From positions 1 through 64,000 of the forward strand of contig NZ_CAKZNK010000143.1 of NCBI RefSeq assembly GCF_937129525.1: a stretch of DNA of 64,000 bases. Reading direction: 5' to 3'. Origin of the DNA: an uncultured Chloroflexus sp. (lineage in GTDB: Bacteria; Chloroflexota; Chloroflexia; Chloroflexales; Chloroflexaceae). A program made the position numbers and the translations under genes. Each line of letters opens with the position of its first letter. Within the stretch, counting starts at the first letter, position 1. This document shows, piece by piece, positions 19,534-27,890 of the stretch. The notes under the pieces are model-generated. The model saw only the letters and a program-made list of their open reading frames with translations. It did not search any database and was not told where the DNA came from.

Positions 19534-20529
19534 TCAGGGCAAGAAGTCGTTCGTAAATGCCTTCTCAGGCTCGATCATACGCGCAATAAGATTGCGATCG
19601 GCCATCCACTGCGCATAGGCGCGCCAGACTTCCAGCTTTTGCTCGCCCCAACGCGGCGCTTCGGCCTGATACTGGCTGGCCAGATACTGCTGGCTGCGGC
19701 GCACCAGCTCCGCATCAAGTTCGGGAGCTGCCTTGAGCAACACATCAGCCGCAGCATCGGGTTGTTCAATTGCGAAGCGATAACCGGCGCTGGTCGCCGC
19801 GAGAAAACGCCGCACGAGATCAGGCTTTTCGGCAATTGTTTGCTCACTGGTGATGATGACCGGCGTGTAGTAATCGGGTATGCACCGGGTATCATTCATC
19901 ATGACGACATTGAGTGGCACGCCGCGAATCTCAGCCTCGATACCAGTCCAACCCTGGAAAATCCAGACAAAATCAACTTCGTCGCGCTCGGTGGCGACAA
20001 AGAAATCTGAGCTGCCAATATCGACGAATTGCACCTGCTCGAACTGATCACCTACCCCTTCACACTCAAGCAAACCTTTGATCACTGCCTGCTCGATGGG
20101 CGATCCGAAAGCCCCATACTTTTTGCCAATGAAATCGCGTGCGCTGGTGATGCCCTCTTCGCGACGACTGGCAAAACCGCTGGTATTGTGCTGAATGATG
20201 GCCGCGATGGAGACGATCGGTACCCCTTCAACGCGCGCTTGCGTCACGGCCTCCTGGTACGAGATGCCGAAGTCGAGCTGGCCAGTGGCAACCAGTTGCT
20301 CAACTGTGCCACCCTCTTGCGCGCCGAGGATCTCGACATCAAGACCCTGCTGGCTGTAGTAGCCCTTGTCTTGGGCCACGTAGAGGCCGGTATGGTTAGT
20401 GTTGGGCGTCCAATCAAGGCCAACCCGAACCCTGGTGAGTGGTGTCTGGTTAGCGGATGGAGCTGCGGGGCCGCTGCCGCAAGCAGTCAGCAGCAACAAG
20501 ATGAGCACAAGGAAGAACCATTTGCGCAT
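19534..20529 (-). CDS. thiY: ThiY-like substrate-binding lipoprotein
   Basis: 331 residues. The start is a lipoprotein signal, MRKWFFLVLILLLLTACGSG, with the lipobox LTAC. The mature part opens with VRVGLDWTPNTNHTGLYVAQ and GYYSQQGLDVEIL, a hallmark of the NMT1/THI5-like binding proteins. The TPP riboswitch upstream supports a thiamine pyrimidine precursor as ligand. ATG 20529 overlaps the permease stop by one base (TAATG); the upstream extension in this frame lies within the permease gene and is rejected. Confidence 0.9.
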   Translation of the reverse strand: MRKWFFLVLILLLLTACGSGPAAPSANQTPLTRVRVGLDWTPNTNHTGLYVAQDKGYYSQQGLDVEILGAQEGGTVEQLVATGQLDFGISYQEAVTQARVEGVPIVSIAAIIQHNTSGFASRREEGITSARDFIGKKYGAFGSPIEQAVIKGLLECEGVGDQFEQVQFVDIGSSDFFVATERDEVDFVWIFQGWTGIEAEIRGVPLNVVMMNDTRCIPDYYTPVIITSEQTIAEKPDLVRRFLAATSAGYRFAIEQPDAAADVLLKAAPELDAELVRRSQQYLASQYQAEAPRWGEQKLEVWRAYAQWMADRNLIARMIEPEKAFTNDFLP

Positions 20530-21344
20530 TAGCGTTCTCCTTTCCAGAAGACGATCCAGCGTTCGAGGAGACTGACCAGGGTAAAGAGCGCAATGGTGAG
20601 CAGTGATGTCACCAGCGCCGCGACAAAGACCTGATCGGTTCGAAAAGCGCGCAGCGAGCGCGCGATGTAGACCCCTAACCCGGCGCTCGCGCCGATCCAC
20701 TCGGCGAGGACGGCGCCGATCACGCTGTAGGTAATTGCCACTTTGATGCCGGTGAAGATGGCCGGTAATGCTGCGCGTAAGCGGAGCAACCGCAGCAGTT
20801 GCCAGTAGCTAGCCCCCATCGCTTCGAGCAGGCGACGCTGGTCACGATCGGCGCTCTGCAAACCGTCGATGGTATTGACCACAATGGGAAAGAAGGTTAC
20901 CAGCGCCACGACCAGCACCTTGGGGAAGAGGCCGAAGCCGAAGCCAACCACCAGCAATGGCGCGATAGCCACAATCGGCACCGTCTGCGAGGTTACCAGC
21001 AGCGGGTAGATCGCCCGCCGCAACAGCGGCGAAGCATCAAGGGCTACGCCCAAACTAAACCCTACTACCAGCGCCAGCGCAAAACCGGGAATGGTGACCG
21101 TCAGGGTAGACAGCGTATGCCCGGTCAGAGTCGGCAGACTGTCGAGGAGTGTGGCCACAATGCGAGAAGGTGGAGGCAATAACCACACCGGTATGGCCCA
21201 ATACCAGACAACAGCTTCCCAGAAGAGAAGGAGACCGATCACGAGCAGAGCAGGTGGGCCATACGCTGCCATCCGCACTCGCCAGGCCAGGCGAGGCGCT
21301 ATTGTGGTGGGGGTAGAAATGGGCGGAGAAGCCTCGTTACTCAT
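20529..21344 (-). CDS. thiX: ABC transporter permease of the thiamine-precursor system
   Basis: 271 residues with about six membrane segments and the EAA-like loop EAMGASYWQLLRLLRLRAALP used to contact the ATPase. Family: binding-protein-dependent inner membrane component (SsuC/ThiX type). The first residues are hydrophilic and Pro/Thr-rich. ATG 21344 overlaps the end of the preceding gene by 8 bases, so the two are translationally coupled. Confidence 0.88.
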   Translation of the reverse strand: MSNEASPPISTPTTIAPRLAWRVRMAAYGPPALLVIGLLLFWEAVVWYWAIPVWLLPPPSRIVATLLDSLPTLTGHTLSTLTVTIPGFALALVVGFSLGVALDASPLLRRAIYPLLVTSQTVPIVAIAPLLVVGFGFGLFPKVLVVALVTFFPIVVNTIDGLQSADRDQRRLLEAMGASYWQLLRLLRLRAALPAIFTGIKVAITYSVIGAVLAEWIGASAGLGVYIARSLRAFRTDQVFVAALVTSLLTIALFTLVSLLERWIVFWKGER

Positions 21345-21630
21345 ATTTTGCCAGTTTCTCGGCAATTGAGGAACCACCGGGATCGTAATCAACTTTGATC
21401 AGGGTAAAGACACGACTGGCGCCGGCAGCCAGCACCGCCTCTTGAGCGCGCTTGATAACTGCCATAATCGCATCGTAATCGCCTTCAATCGTTGTCTCCA
21501 TCGGGCAAACCCGATAGCTCAAACCACTCTCGGCGACCACTGCAATAGCGGCATCGACAGCGGCATATGTCGTTGCCTTGTCGGGCAGGCCACCGGGTAA
21601 AACCTCGAAACTTACCGTGACAGCAGGCAT
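21337..21630 (-). CDS. MTH1187/YkoF-family thiamine-binding protein
   Basis: 97 residues: VSFEVLPGG at the start, then SGLSYRVCPMETTIEGDYD and GASRVFTLIKVDYDPGG, as in the MTH1187 (DUF77) family. Members of this family that sit with thiamine transporters bind thiamine or its pyrimidine part. AAGGAG lies 7 bases before ATG 21630; an upstream in-frame ATG at 21687 has no such site and overlaps the terminator arm region. It is the first gene after the riboswitch. Confidence 0.85.
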   Translation of the reverse strand: MPAVTVSFEVLPGGLPDKATTYAAVDAAIAVVAESGLSYRVCPMETTIEGDYDAIMAVIKRAQEAVLAAGASRVFTLIKVDYDPGGSSIAEKLAKYE

Positions 21631-21689
21631 ACCAATGCTCCTTTCTTGGGTGAAGACCACACCGGCGCGCGGGTCGGGTTGTGTCAAAA

Positions 21690-21725
21690 CAAAAAACCGT
21701 CGTTCCAGCGATAGGAAGCGACGGT
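21690..21725 (-). terminator. Rho-independent terminator of the TPP riboswitch
   Basis: On the minus strand ACCGTCG-C-TTCC pairs with GGAACGACGGT, one bulged C, and a TTTTTTGTTTTG run follows at once. It lies 14 bases after the riboswitch and 60 bases before the first gene, so TPP most likely acts by premature termination. Confidence 0.85.
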
Positions 21726-21738
21726 AGCCTGACCATAA

Positions 21739-21835
21739 AGCCTTCCCTCCGCTGGCATAACCCAGATCAGGTTCAAAGGGTCAGCGACATCAATTGGGTC
21801 GCAATCTCAGCCGGGCTCACCCGGCCCCCCTGGCT
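21739..21835 (-). promoter_or_regulatory. TPP riboswitch (THI element)
   Basis: The minus strand carries the conserved THI-box pieces in order: AGCCAGGGGGGCC, the CTGAGA box, then ACCCTTTGAACCTGATCTGG, GTTATGCCAGCG and GAGGGAAGGCT. The outer P1 stem is AGCC/GGCT. It heads the thiamine-precursor ABC operon. The variable P3 arm (GATTGCGACCCAATTGATGTCGC) is short. Confidence 0.97.
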
Positions 21836-21866
21836 GCGCAAACGCGCATTGCAAGTTGTGATGAAG

Positions 21867-21895
21867 ATGATAGAAGTAAGTTTGCTATCTGTCAA
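21867..21895 (-). promoter_or_regulatory. Promoter of the TPP riboswitch operon
   Basis: On the minus strand TTGACA (21895-21890), 17 bases, then TATCAT (21872-21867). The start point would fall about 25 bases before the riboswitch. Confidence 0.8.
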
Positions 21896-21910
21896 GCAGG
21901 AAAAGCAGGC

Positions 21911-21928
21911 GACCGGCGCGCGCCGGTC
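21911..21928 (-). terminator. GC-rich palindrome after tRNA-Met
   Basis: An 18-base perfect palindrome (arms GACCGGCGC and GCGCCGGTC) begins 8 bases after the tRNA 3' end and is followed on the minus strand by GCCTGCTTTTCC. Likely ends the tRNA transcript before the thi promoter. Confidence 0.55.
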
Positions 21929-21936
21929 GTTGCTGG

Positions 21937-22008
21937 TGGGCCGCCTCGGATTCGAACCGAGAACCTGTCGGTTATGAGCCGATTGCTCTGCCGTTGAGCT
22001 AGCGGCCC
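21937..22008 (-). tRNA. tRNA-Met (anticodon CAU)
   Basis: 72 bases on the minus strand fold as a cloverleaf: acceptor GGGCCGC/GCGGCCC with discriminator A, D arm GCTC/GAGC with a 7-base loop, anticodon loop CTCATAA, and TCTCGG-TTCGAAT-CCGAG T arm. The anticodon stem has an A-C mismatch at its base. CCA is not encoded. G1-C72 pairing suggests an elongator, not initiator; a lysidine-modified tRNA-Ile2 with CAU cannot be excluded. Confidence 0.93.
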
Positions 22009-22017
22009 ATTGCCCCT

Positions 22018-22047
22018 ATTATAACGAGAGACATGGCATACCGTCAA
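22018..22047 (-). promoter_or_regulatory. Promoter of tRNA-Met
   Basis: Minus strand TTGACG (22047-22042), 18-base spacer, TATAAT (22023-22018). The -10 box ends 9 bases before the mature tRNA, leaving almost no leader. Confidence 0.78.
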
Positions 22048-22123
22048 TTCGGTTGGACATCACCTCGCAGTAGCCACGTGACCGTATGGTCGATAAGCGA
22101 TTGTTATGTCGAAAACGACGAGA

Positions 22124-22912
22124 TCAACCGGTCGGTCGTTGCCCGACGACGAGCAACATTGACCGCGTCGGTGGAATGATTGCGGTCAGGGCAAAGAAGA
22201 TCGCTTTGGCCAGAACGCGATGTGGCGCATGCAGCAGGCGCTCCGCTTCGAGACCTACCCGTTCCCACGGCGCCTCAAACCGTTTGAGCTCGATACGAAA
22301 ACCAGCCTGCTCAACCAGCCAGGTCAGCTCGTCCATGGTGTAGGTACGGCTATGAGTGGTGTAACGGGCCTCACCTTCGAGCAGCATCTGGTGGCGAAAC
22401 TCCTCGCGCGTGTTCAGACTCTGCCAGAGCAGCATCCGCGCGATAGCGCGCATCCGGCTCTTCAGGTAGAGTTCATTGGGAGTAGTAATCAACAACTTCC
22501 CGCCGGGGCGCAACACGCGATAAAACTCTCGCAAGATCGGCAACGGTGAATAGACCATGTGCTCGATCACTTCGGAGAAGACCACCCAATCGAAGCTGGC
22601 ATCGGGATAGGGCACTGGCTCGCGTTCGAGATTTACCTGTCGCACCTCTACCCCCAGCCGATCCCACAATGCCTTGCGGGTAAAGGGGTCGAGATCGGCG
22701 CCACTGACCTTGAAACCGGCTCCGACCAGCAGCTCGGTAAACTGTCCTGGTGTCACCCCAACTTCGAGCACACGCGCGCCATTGGCCGATCCCATTGCGC
22801 GCAACATGGCAGCGAAACGGTAACGGTGCAGACGAAAATAGGCTTCTTTACCATCAGCTCGCGCGCTCTGAGCAACGCGAGCAAATAATGCCGTTTCTTC
22901 AACCTTTGTCAT
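22124..22912 (-). CDS. Class I SAM-dependent methyltransferase
   Basis: 262 residues. Motif I is VLEVGVTPGQFTELLVGAG (Pro in place of the usual small residue), then SGADLDP and the post-motif FDWVVFSEVIEHM, VLRPGGKLLITTPNE, which matches the Methyltransf_11/UbiG-like group. The substrate is unknown. Start 22912 is the first ATG giving a sensible N-terminus; no strong ribosome site is visible and the longer 5' extension shows no conserved character. It stands alone, divergent from the next gene. Confidence 0.75.
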   Translation of the reverse strand: MTKVEETALFARVAQSARADGKEAYFRLHRYRFAAMLRAMGSANGARVLEVGVTPGQFTELLVGAGFKVSGADLDPFTRKALWDRLGVEVRQVNLEREPVPYPDASFDWVVFSEVIEHMVYSPLPILREFYRVLRPGGKLLITTPNELYLKSRMRAIARMLLWQSLNTREEFRHQMLLEGEARYTTHSRTYTMDELTWLVEQAGFRIELKRFEAPWERVGLEAERLLHAPHRVLAKAIFFALTAIIPPTRSMLLVVGQRPTG

Positions 22913-23035
22913 CGTTTGTTCGTCAATGATCTTACTAACCGGCGACCCGAATAGCGCCGCGCCGTATAGTATCATACTCGTGATAGATCGGCGAGTCGGT
23001 GAGCATTCACTCACGCGACCACAAGGAGCATTACC

Positions 23036-23470
23036 ATGCATCAACCTTCAAGCACCCCAACTCCACCCCGCAGCGAGTTGAGCCGGCTCTTCCTGCGCTG
23101 GCTGATCTACTCGTTAGCAATCTTTGCCGCAGTATGGATTGTGCCGGGAATCGAATTTAGCGGGCCAGGCTGGCAAATTGGGATCGTGGCGCTGCTATTT
23201 GGATTGCTGAATGTGTTGCTGCGACCACTCATTCTCCTTATGACCTGCCCGCTGATGTTGCTCACTTTAGGTCTGTTTGGGCTGGTTATCAATGCATTGC
23301 TGCTTGGCCTTACTTCGGCGCTGGCCGATCAGTTGGGCATTGACTTCGTAGTGTACGGCTTTTGGCCGGCTTTCTTTGGAGGAATGGTCATCTCACTGGT
23401 CAGCACCACGTTGCAGTACCTGGCCGGTGATGTGCAGTTTCGGATTGTGGTTGAGCGCCGGCAACAGTGA
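23036..23470 (+). CDS. Phage-holin-4 superfamily small membrane protein
   Basis: 144 residues with four hydrophobic segments. The loop WQIGIVALLFGLLNVLLRPLILLMTCPLMLLTLGLF is typical of the widespread bacterial 'phage holin family 4' (YvlD-type) proteins, which are chromosomal membrane proteins and not lysis genes as far as is known. AAGGAGCATTACC precedes ATG. It is a single gene, and its function is not established. Confidence 0.85.
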   Translation: MHQPSSTPTPPRSELSRLFLRWLIYSLAIFAAVWIVPGIEFSGPGWQIGIVALLFGLLNVLLRPLILLMTCPLMLLTLGLFGLVINALLLGLTSALADQLGIDFVVYGFWPAFFGGMVISLVSTTLQYLAGDVQFRIVVERRQQ

Positions 23471-23615
23471 TCTGCCCCTGGTTGAGAGCACACAACGCGC
23501 AGCCAGCGGGCTATTTACCGGCAATACCAACACCACAACCGCCAGCTTTACGGTTGGTGACAGATGTCCCGTCAGTATTGGGTCATCTGTCACCGTAGCG
23601 ACGAACACCTCTGGA

Positions 23616-25565
23616 TTAGAGCCGCTCACGGGCGCGGTGGAGCCGAATAGTGCGCGTTAGCAGCGTCGCGCCAAGCAGTAACACGCCAAGAAGCGGAATG
23701 CCGGCGCTGGTTTCCGGCAATGGAGCCGGGCCGCCACTCTGACCACCGGCTGCCGGTGGCGTAGCTGTCACCGTAGCGGTTGGAGCAATACCGCTGCTGA
23801 CCGTTGCCGTGGCGGCAGGTGAAGCAGTGGCTGTTGCAGTAGCAGGCAGAACGGTTGGGCTGGCCGTTACCGTCACTGTCGGACTCATCATTGGCGCCAG
23901 TGTTGCCGTACCGGTCATCGCCGGCTGCGCTCCCACCACCAATACCGTGCTGATATTCGAAAAGACCGGTCGGCTCAGACCGCTGTAGCTCGCCTGAGCT
24001 TGCGCCACCAGCAGCGTCCCGGCGGCTACGTTGGAGCGAATACGGGTAGCGATGGTTACTTCTACCCGCTCGCCAGGGGCCAGATCGGGCGAGATGTAGG
24101 TAACTGTCTGCCCATTGATCGTCGGATCAGCGCCACGGCTGGCGTTCGCGCCCAGCACTTGCAGGTTCGACGGCATGACACTGCGCAGACTCACTGCGCC
24201 AATCGTCTGCGCCGGATGAGTATTACCCAACACTACGGTGAAAACAATATCTTGACCGGCGTAGGCACTCCCCCAATCACTGCTCAACCGCAAGAGCAAA
24301 TCACTCTCGCTGAAGACGGCCAGCGCAGGCGACTCGGTTGGTGTCGGCGTCGGTGAAGCAGCCGGCACAGGCGTAGGCGAGGCTGGCGGGCGTGGACGGG
24401 GAGTCGCGGTTGGACGCGGCGCAACCGTTGCTACCGGAGCTGGCGGCGGTGGCTCGGTTGGCAAAGCCGGCGGCGGCAATGGCGCGGTGGCGGTTGGGGG
24501 CGGCTCGGTCGGCGCAGGAGGCCGCGGAGCGGGAGGCCGCGGCGTCGGCGGTGATGTTGGACGTGGAGTCGGTGATGGTGCCGGTATCACAGTCGCGACC
24601 GGTGTATTTGTCGGCACCGGCGTTGGTGTGCTCGGAATAGGGGTATCTACGGGTGTTGCTGTCAAAGCGGGAGTATTGGTAGGAATATTGGTAGGAGTAT
24701 TGGTCACTGTTGGCGGTGGCGGACCGGCGACAGTGACATTTACCAGGTTCGAGATAGCGATCTGCGTGCCACCCTGATCGAGTGTCGCCTGATTGGGAAT
24801 AACGGTTCCTTCCGCTACCGTGGTGCGGACACGAACTTGCAGTGTAACCAATGCCGGACTAGACGAGCTTACCGTAATCGTACAAATCACTGTCTGACCG
24901 GGCGTGCAGGCGCCAGACAACACCGAAACATCGACCAGCTCCAGTTGTGAATTCAGCGCATCCTGCAATGTCACCGTCACCGAACTGACGCTCTGCGTTG
25001 TCACAGACAGACTATAGCTGAAGATCTGACCCGGCGCAGCGACCGACAACGAAGCGACTTTTCCGATGCGAGTGACACCAGGGGTTGGCGAGGGTGTCAG
25101 CGTGATGCCTGGTGTTGGTGAATTGGTCGGCGTCAGGGTCGGGGTATTTTCCGGCGTCGGCGTGTTACCCGGCGTTGGCGTATCGCCCGGCGTTGGCGTA
25201 TCGCCCGGCGTTGGCGTATCGCCCGGCGTTGGCGTATTGTCCGGCGTTGGCGTATCGCCCGGCGTTGGCGTATCGCCCGGCGTTGGCGTATCGCCCGGCG
25301 TTGGCGTATTGCCCGGCGTCGATGTATTCACCGGCGTAAATGTAGGTGGTCGCTGTTCGAGACTCACCGTTGGTTCGGTTGCTGCCAGCAATCCTTGCGC
25401 CGGCGCAACCGGTGGGCGGATCCAGTTCATCGCCTCCAGTGTCAGGGGCACAACGATCATCAAGATACTAACTGCAATCGCCATCAACTCCCAAATTGTC
25501 CACGGGGCCGGAGCGCGACCGCGACCGGGCGGAAGTTGAGCTGAGCGCGATGGTTTCGGCGGCAT
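23616..25565 (-). CDS. LPXTG-type surface protein with DUF11 domains and PT-rich stalks
   Basis: 649 residues. A membrane segment near the N-terminus ([20 protein letters not shown]) probably directs export. A Thr/Pro repeat region (about 90-165) leads to a first DUF11-like beta domain, then a Pro-rich stretch, a second DUF11-like domain ([17 protein letters not shown]) and a Thr/Ala stalk. It ends with LPETS at about 616-620, a hydrophobic segment and a basic tail RLHRARERL, the form of a sortase sorting signal. GAGGAGG precedes ATG 25565. It lies 14 bases after a sortase gene, its likely processing enzyme. Confidence 0.85.
   Translation of the reverse strand: MPPKPSRSAQLPPGRGRAPAPWTIWELMAIAVSILMIVVPLTLEAMNWIRPPVAPAQGLLAATEPTVSLEQRPPTFTPVNTSTPGNTPTPGDTPTPGDTPTPGDTPTPDNTPTPGDTPTPGDTPTPGDTPTPGNTPTPENTPTLTPTNSPTPGITLTPSPTPGVTRIGKVASLSVAAPGQIFSYSLSVTTQSVSSVTVTLQDALNSQLELVDVSVLSGACTPGQTVICTITVSSSSPALVTLQVRVRTTVAEGTVIPNQATLDQGGTQIAISNLVNVTVAGPPPPTVTNTPTNIPTNTPALTATPVDTPIPSTPTPVPTNTPVATVIPAPSPTPRPTSPPTPRPPAPRPPAPTEPPPTATAPLPPPALPTEPPPPAPVATVAPRPTATPRPRPPASPTPVPAASPTPTPTESPALAVFSESDLLLRLSSDWGSAYAGQDIVFTVVLGNTHPAQTIGAVSLRSVMPSNLQVLGANASRGADPTINGQTVTYISPDLAPGERVEVTIATRIRSNVAAGTLLVAQAQASYSGLSRPVFSNISTVLVVGAQPAMTGTATLAPMMSPTVTVTASPTVLPATATATASPAATATVSSGIAPTATVTATPPAAGGQSGGPAPLPETSAGIPLLGVLLLGATLLTRTIRLHRARERL
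25153..25332. repeat. Ten tandem 18-bp repeats inside the surface protein gene
   Basis: The unit on the plus strand is GGCGTTGGCGTATCGCCC, present as six exact copies and four variants, in register from 25153 to 25332. On the coding minus strand each unit encodes six residues of the form GDTPTP (or G/D/E-N variants). Near-identical DNA copies suggest recent slippage and length variation between strains. Confidence 0.93.
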
Positions 25566-25579
25566 AGAGCCTCCTCGCC

Positions 25580-26485
25580 TCAATTGAGCGGACGCGAGTC
25601 GACCAGATCGGCAATGACGATCAGGCGTTGCGTATCCCAATTGGTGCAGGTTATCAAAGTCAGGACAGGAGTGGGTGTGGGATCCATCACTTCAACCTGG
25701 GTTGGCCAGACATTGCGCATTTCCCGCACGCGGTAGCGGTAGAGCCAGCCACCCGCTTCCAGCAAGATTTCGTCGTCGACTTTTAGCGCCGGCAAATCAC
25801 GAAACACAGCGCCGCGCAATCCGGCATGGCCTGACAACACCGTATTGCCGACTGTGCCAGGCAGCGCCGTACCATGGTGGTAACCGGCAGCATACTCAGC
25901 AACCTGCCAGGCACCCTCGACCACAAAGACCTCGTAAATGGACGTATCAAGGTTAATGCTCGGAATGCGTAACCGTTGCGGTCGGGGATCGGTTGCGGGC
26001 AGCGGCTGCACGCGCGGTTGCGGAGCAAGGTAATCAGGCGGTTCAATTGCCAGCTCGGGCGCGGTAAAAGGCAACGCCGGCAGATGAGGCGCGGCTGCGG
26101 GAGGCGCGACCGGCCCTGACGGCGCCAGCGACGCGACCGGAGCGGGCGTAACAACAGGCGCAGTCTGACCCTGCCAGGCTCGCCACCAATCCCGTCCGTA
26201 ACCATCAGCCAGCCAGTAGATAAAGACTGCTATCATTGAGACAAACAGGACGACTTCGGCCACCCACAAGGCCTGATCAAACCATGTTCGCAACAGAAAA
26301 CCGCGGAACGCCTCTGTGCGATGCGCAGCGCGTGACCGTAACTGCGCCGGTCGCAATGGATCGCGCCGGGCCGGTAGTTCGTGGAGGAGGAGATGTTGCA
26401 GCAATTCCTGATCGCTGACAGCCTGTGTCGGCGAAGATGAACATTGCTGACTGGTGGATCGTCGCTGTGAAAGGATGGTCATCAC
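25580..26485 (-). CDS. Sortase family transpeptidase
   Basis: 301 residues. A cytoplasmic N-terminal part is followed by one membrane segment (about 70-95), a Pro-rich linker and a C-terminal sortase beta barrel. Catalytic residues are visible: His220 in VLSGHAGL, Cys280 in TLITCTNW and Arg287 in TQRLIVIA. The layout is that of class D/E-like sortases. It joins surface proteins carrying LPXTG-type signals to a cell-surface acceptor. The following gene encodes such a substrate, and the unit has its own promoter. The anchoring acceptor in this wall type is not clear. Confidence 0.88.
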   Translation of the reverse strand: MMTILSQRRSTSQQCSSSPTQAVSDQELLQHLLLHELPARRDPLRPAQLRSRAAHRTEAFRGFLLRTWFDQALWVAEVVLFVSMIAVFIYWLADGYGRDWWRAWQGQTAPVVTPAPVASLAPSGPVAPPAAAPHLPALPFTAPELAIEPPDYLAPQPRVQPLPATDPRPQRLRIPSINLDTSIYEVFVVEGAWQVAEYAAGYHHGTALPGTVGNTVLSGHAGLRGAVFRDLPALKVDDEILLEAGGWLYRYRVREMRNVWPTQVEVMDPTPTPVLTLITCTNWDTQRLIVIADLVDSRPLN

Positions 26486-26648
26486 CGTGATGTTTCCGAT
26501 ACCTTAATGGAAACGTTTGTATTGTGAAAATGTGCAATACATTCACACATTTGCAATTTTAGCAGGTTTGTACCTCTTTTGATTAAAAAAACGAGAAGTT
26601 TACTACGATTTGCAATAGGAAACGGCGATAAACAAACTGATTGCAAGA

Positions 26649-26677
26649 ATTATACACGACGACAGAGTAGTCTGCAA
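26649..26677 (-). promoter_or_regulatory. Promoter of the sortase unit
   Basis: Minus strand TTGCAG (26677-26672), 17 bases, TATAAT (26654-26649). The leader to the start at 26485 is about 155 bases, AT-rich, and holds several further TTGCAA/ATTGCA words (near 26640, 26611, 26557 and 26535), which may be secondary -35-like sites or a regulator target. Confidence 0.7.
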
Positions 26678-26741
26678 TAGTCTGACCACTGGAATGAGCC
26701 AGGCGCTCTGTCTCGCTCGTCTCAGGTGTAAAACAAAGCCA

Positions 26742-27884
26742 TTATGCCAGCGCCGCACAGAGCCGCTCTACTCCAGCAGCGAATACGGCTGGTTGAGTTA
26801 ATGCCGAAATCATAACATGGCAACCAGGCACATCGCCGTAGAAGTAGCCGGGATGGACAAAAACACCACGTTCAAGCAAGAAGAGGGCCAGCGCTTCTTC
26901 ATCATCCCAGTCGCTGACAGCAGGAAAGAGATAATAGCCACCAGCGGGAGCGCGAGCGTGAATGCGGGGATGCCCGGCAAAGCGGTTGAGCGCCAGGGTC
27001 AGATTCTCTCGCACTCGTTCAACCATCGCCGACATGAAAGACTCGCCCTGGGCAAAGAGGGTTGGCAGTAGAAACTGGCTGAGCGCATTTGCGCCCAACA
27101 ACGTATCGTTGAGTAGTTCAAGTCGCGCCGCAAACACGCGGGCCGGTTGGTTAAGCGCAATCCAGCCTAGCTTAAGATCCGGTAGCGCGAAGAGCTTTGA
27201 AATGCCATTCAGAGTGAAGACGGGTAGATCAGGATGAAGCGCGGCGAGGGGTGGAGTGTTCGCAGCAGCATAGGTGAATGGCGCAAAGACCTCATCGCAG
27301 ATCACCGGAATGCCGAGCAGATTGAGCGTTGCGAGCGGGCGATCAACAATGGCGCCGGTAGGATTGTGGGGTGAAACGATCAAGATCGCTCGCGTCCGTT
27401 CGTCAGCAGCGCGACGCAGCGAGCGGGCATTGATCCGCCAATCGTGTTCTTCATCGAGCTGATAGCTGCGCAACTCGAGATTGCGCAGCGCGGCCAGATA
27501 TTCAAACAAGGGGTAGGTGACATTGGGAACGAGGAGATTGTCACCCGGATCGGACAGCAAGGAAAAGAGTAGATAGTAGGCTTCACTCGTGCTTGCGGTG
27601 AGAAAGACATCATCGGGTGTGATGATAAGTGGCGGCGAGCGGCGACTGTAGTAATTAACAATCGCCGCCCGCGCCATCGCATCGCCGCGCGGATCGGGTC
27701 GGTAGCAACGCTGCTGCCAGTAGGCTGCTGTCGCTGCTGCCAACACCTCTGACGGGAAGAGCAATCCCTGAGTGGTAGGATTGCTCCCCGTCAAATCGAT
27801 CAGATCACCCTGCGCGGCCCGGGCCTGGCGAGCCAGTTCCAGCCGGTTGGGCGTGAGATCCAGATGGGAAAAAACACCGGTCAT
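26742..27884 (-). CDS. PLP-dependent class I/II aminotransferase
   Basis: 380 residues of fold type I. SPHNPTGAIV near 170 contacts PLP phosphate and NGISKLFALPDLKLGW carries the Schiff-base lysine in a SK motif. It resembles the capreomycidine-synthase/aspartate-aminotransferase superfamily in general, with no clear substrate. ATG 27884 is preferred to GTG 27890, since AGGTGG lies just upstream. It starts 7 bases after the stop of the F420-type gene, so the two are coexpressed. Confidence 0.82.
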   Translation of the reverse strand: MTGVFSHLDLTPNRLELARQARAAQGDLIDLTGSNPTTQGLLFPSEVLAAATAAYWQQRCYRPDPRGDAMARAAIVNYYSRRSPPLIITPDDVFLTASTSEAYYLLFSLLSDPGDNLLVPNVTYPLFEYLAALRNLELRSYQLDEEHDWRINARSLRRAADERTRAILIVSPHNPTGAIVDRPLATLNLLGIPVICDEVFAPFTYAAANTPPLAALHPDLPVFTLNGISKLFALPDLKLGWIALNQPARVFAARLELLNDTLLGANALSQFLLPTLFAQGESFMSAMVERVRENLTLALNRFAGHPRIHARAPAGGYYLFPAVSDWDDEEALALFLLERGVFVHPGYFYGDVPGCHVMISALTQPAVFAAGVERLCAALA

Positions 27885-27890
27885 CACCAC

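Noticed and set aside
23036-23470. Phage lysis gene because of the holin-like family
   Set aside because: No other phage genes are near; this family is widespread as chromosomal membrane proteins.
25153-25332. CRISPR-like array
   Set aside because: Units are contiguous 18-bp tandem repeats with no unique spacers, in frame within a gene.
25066-25539. Plus-strand VGVSPG repeat ORFs
   Set aside because: They are the reverse strand of the 18-bp array that codes GDTPTP on the minus strand in a protein with a signal/TM and sorting signal.
26486-26740. Repeated TTGCAA/ATTGCA words as a common operator
   Set aside because: Several of them coincide with -35 boxes (also at 4830 and 34984) and the region is AT-rich, so shared promoter sequence explains them.
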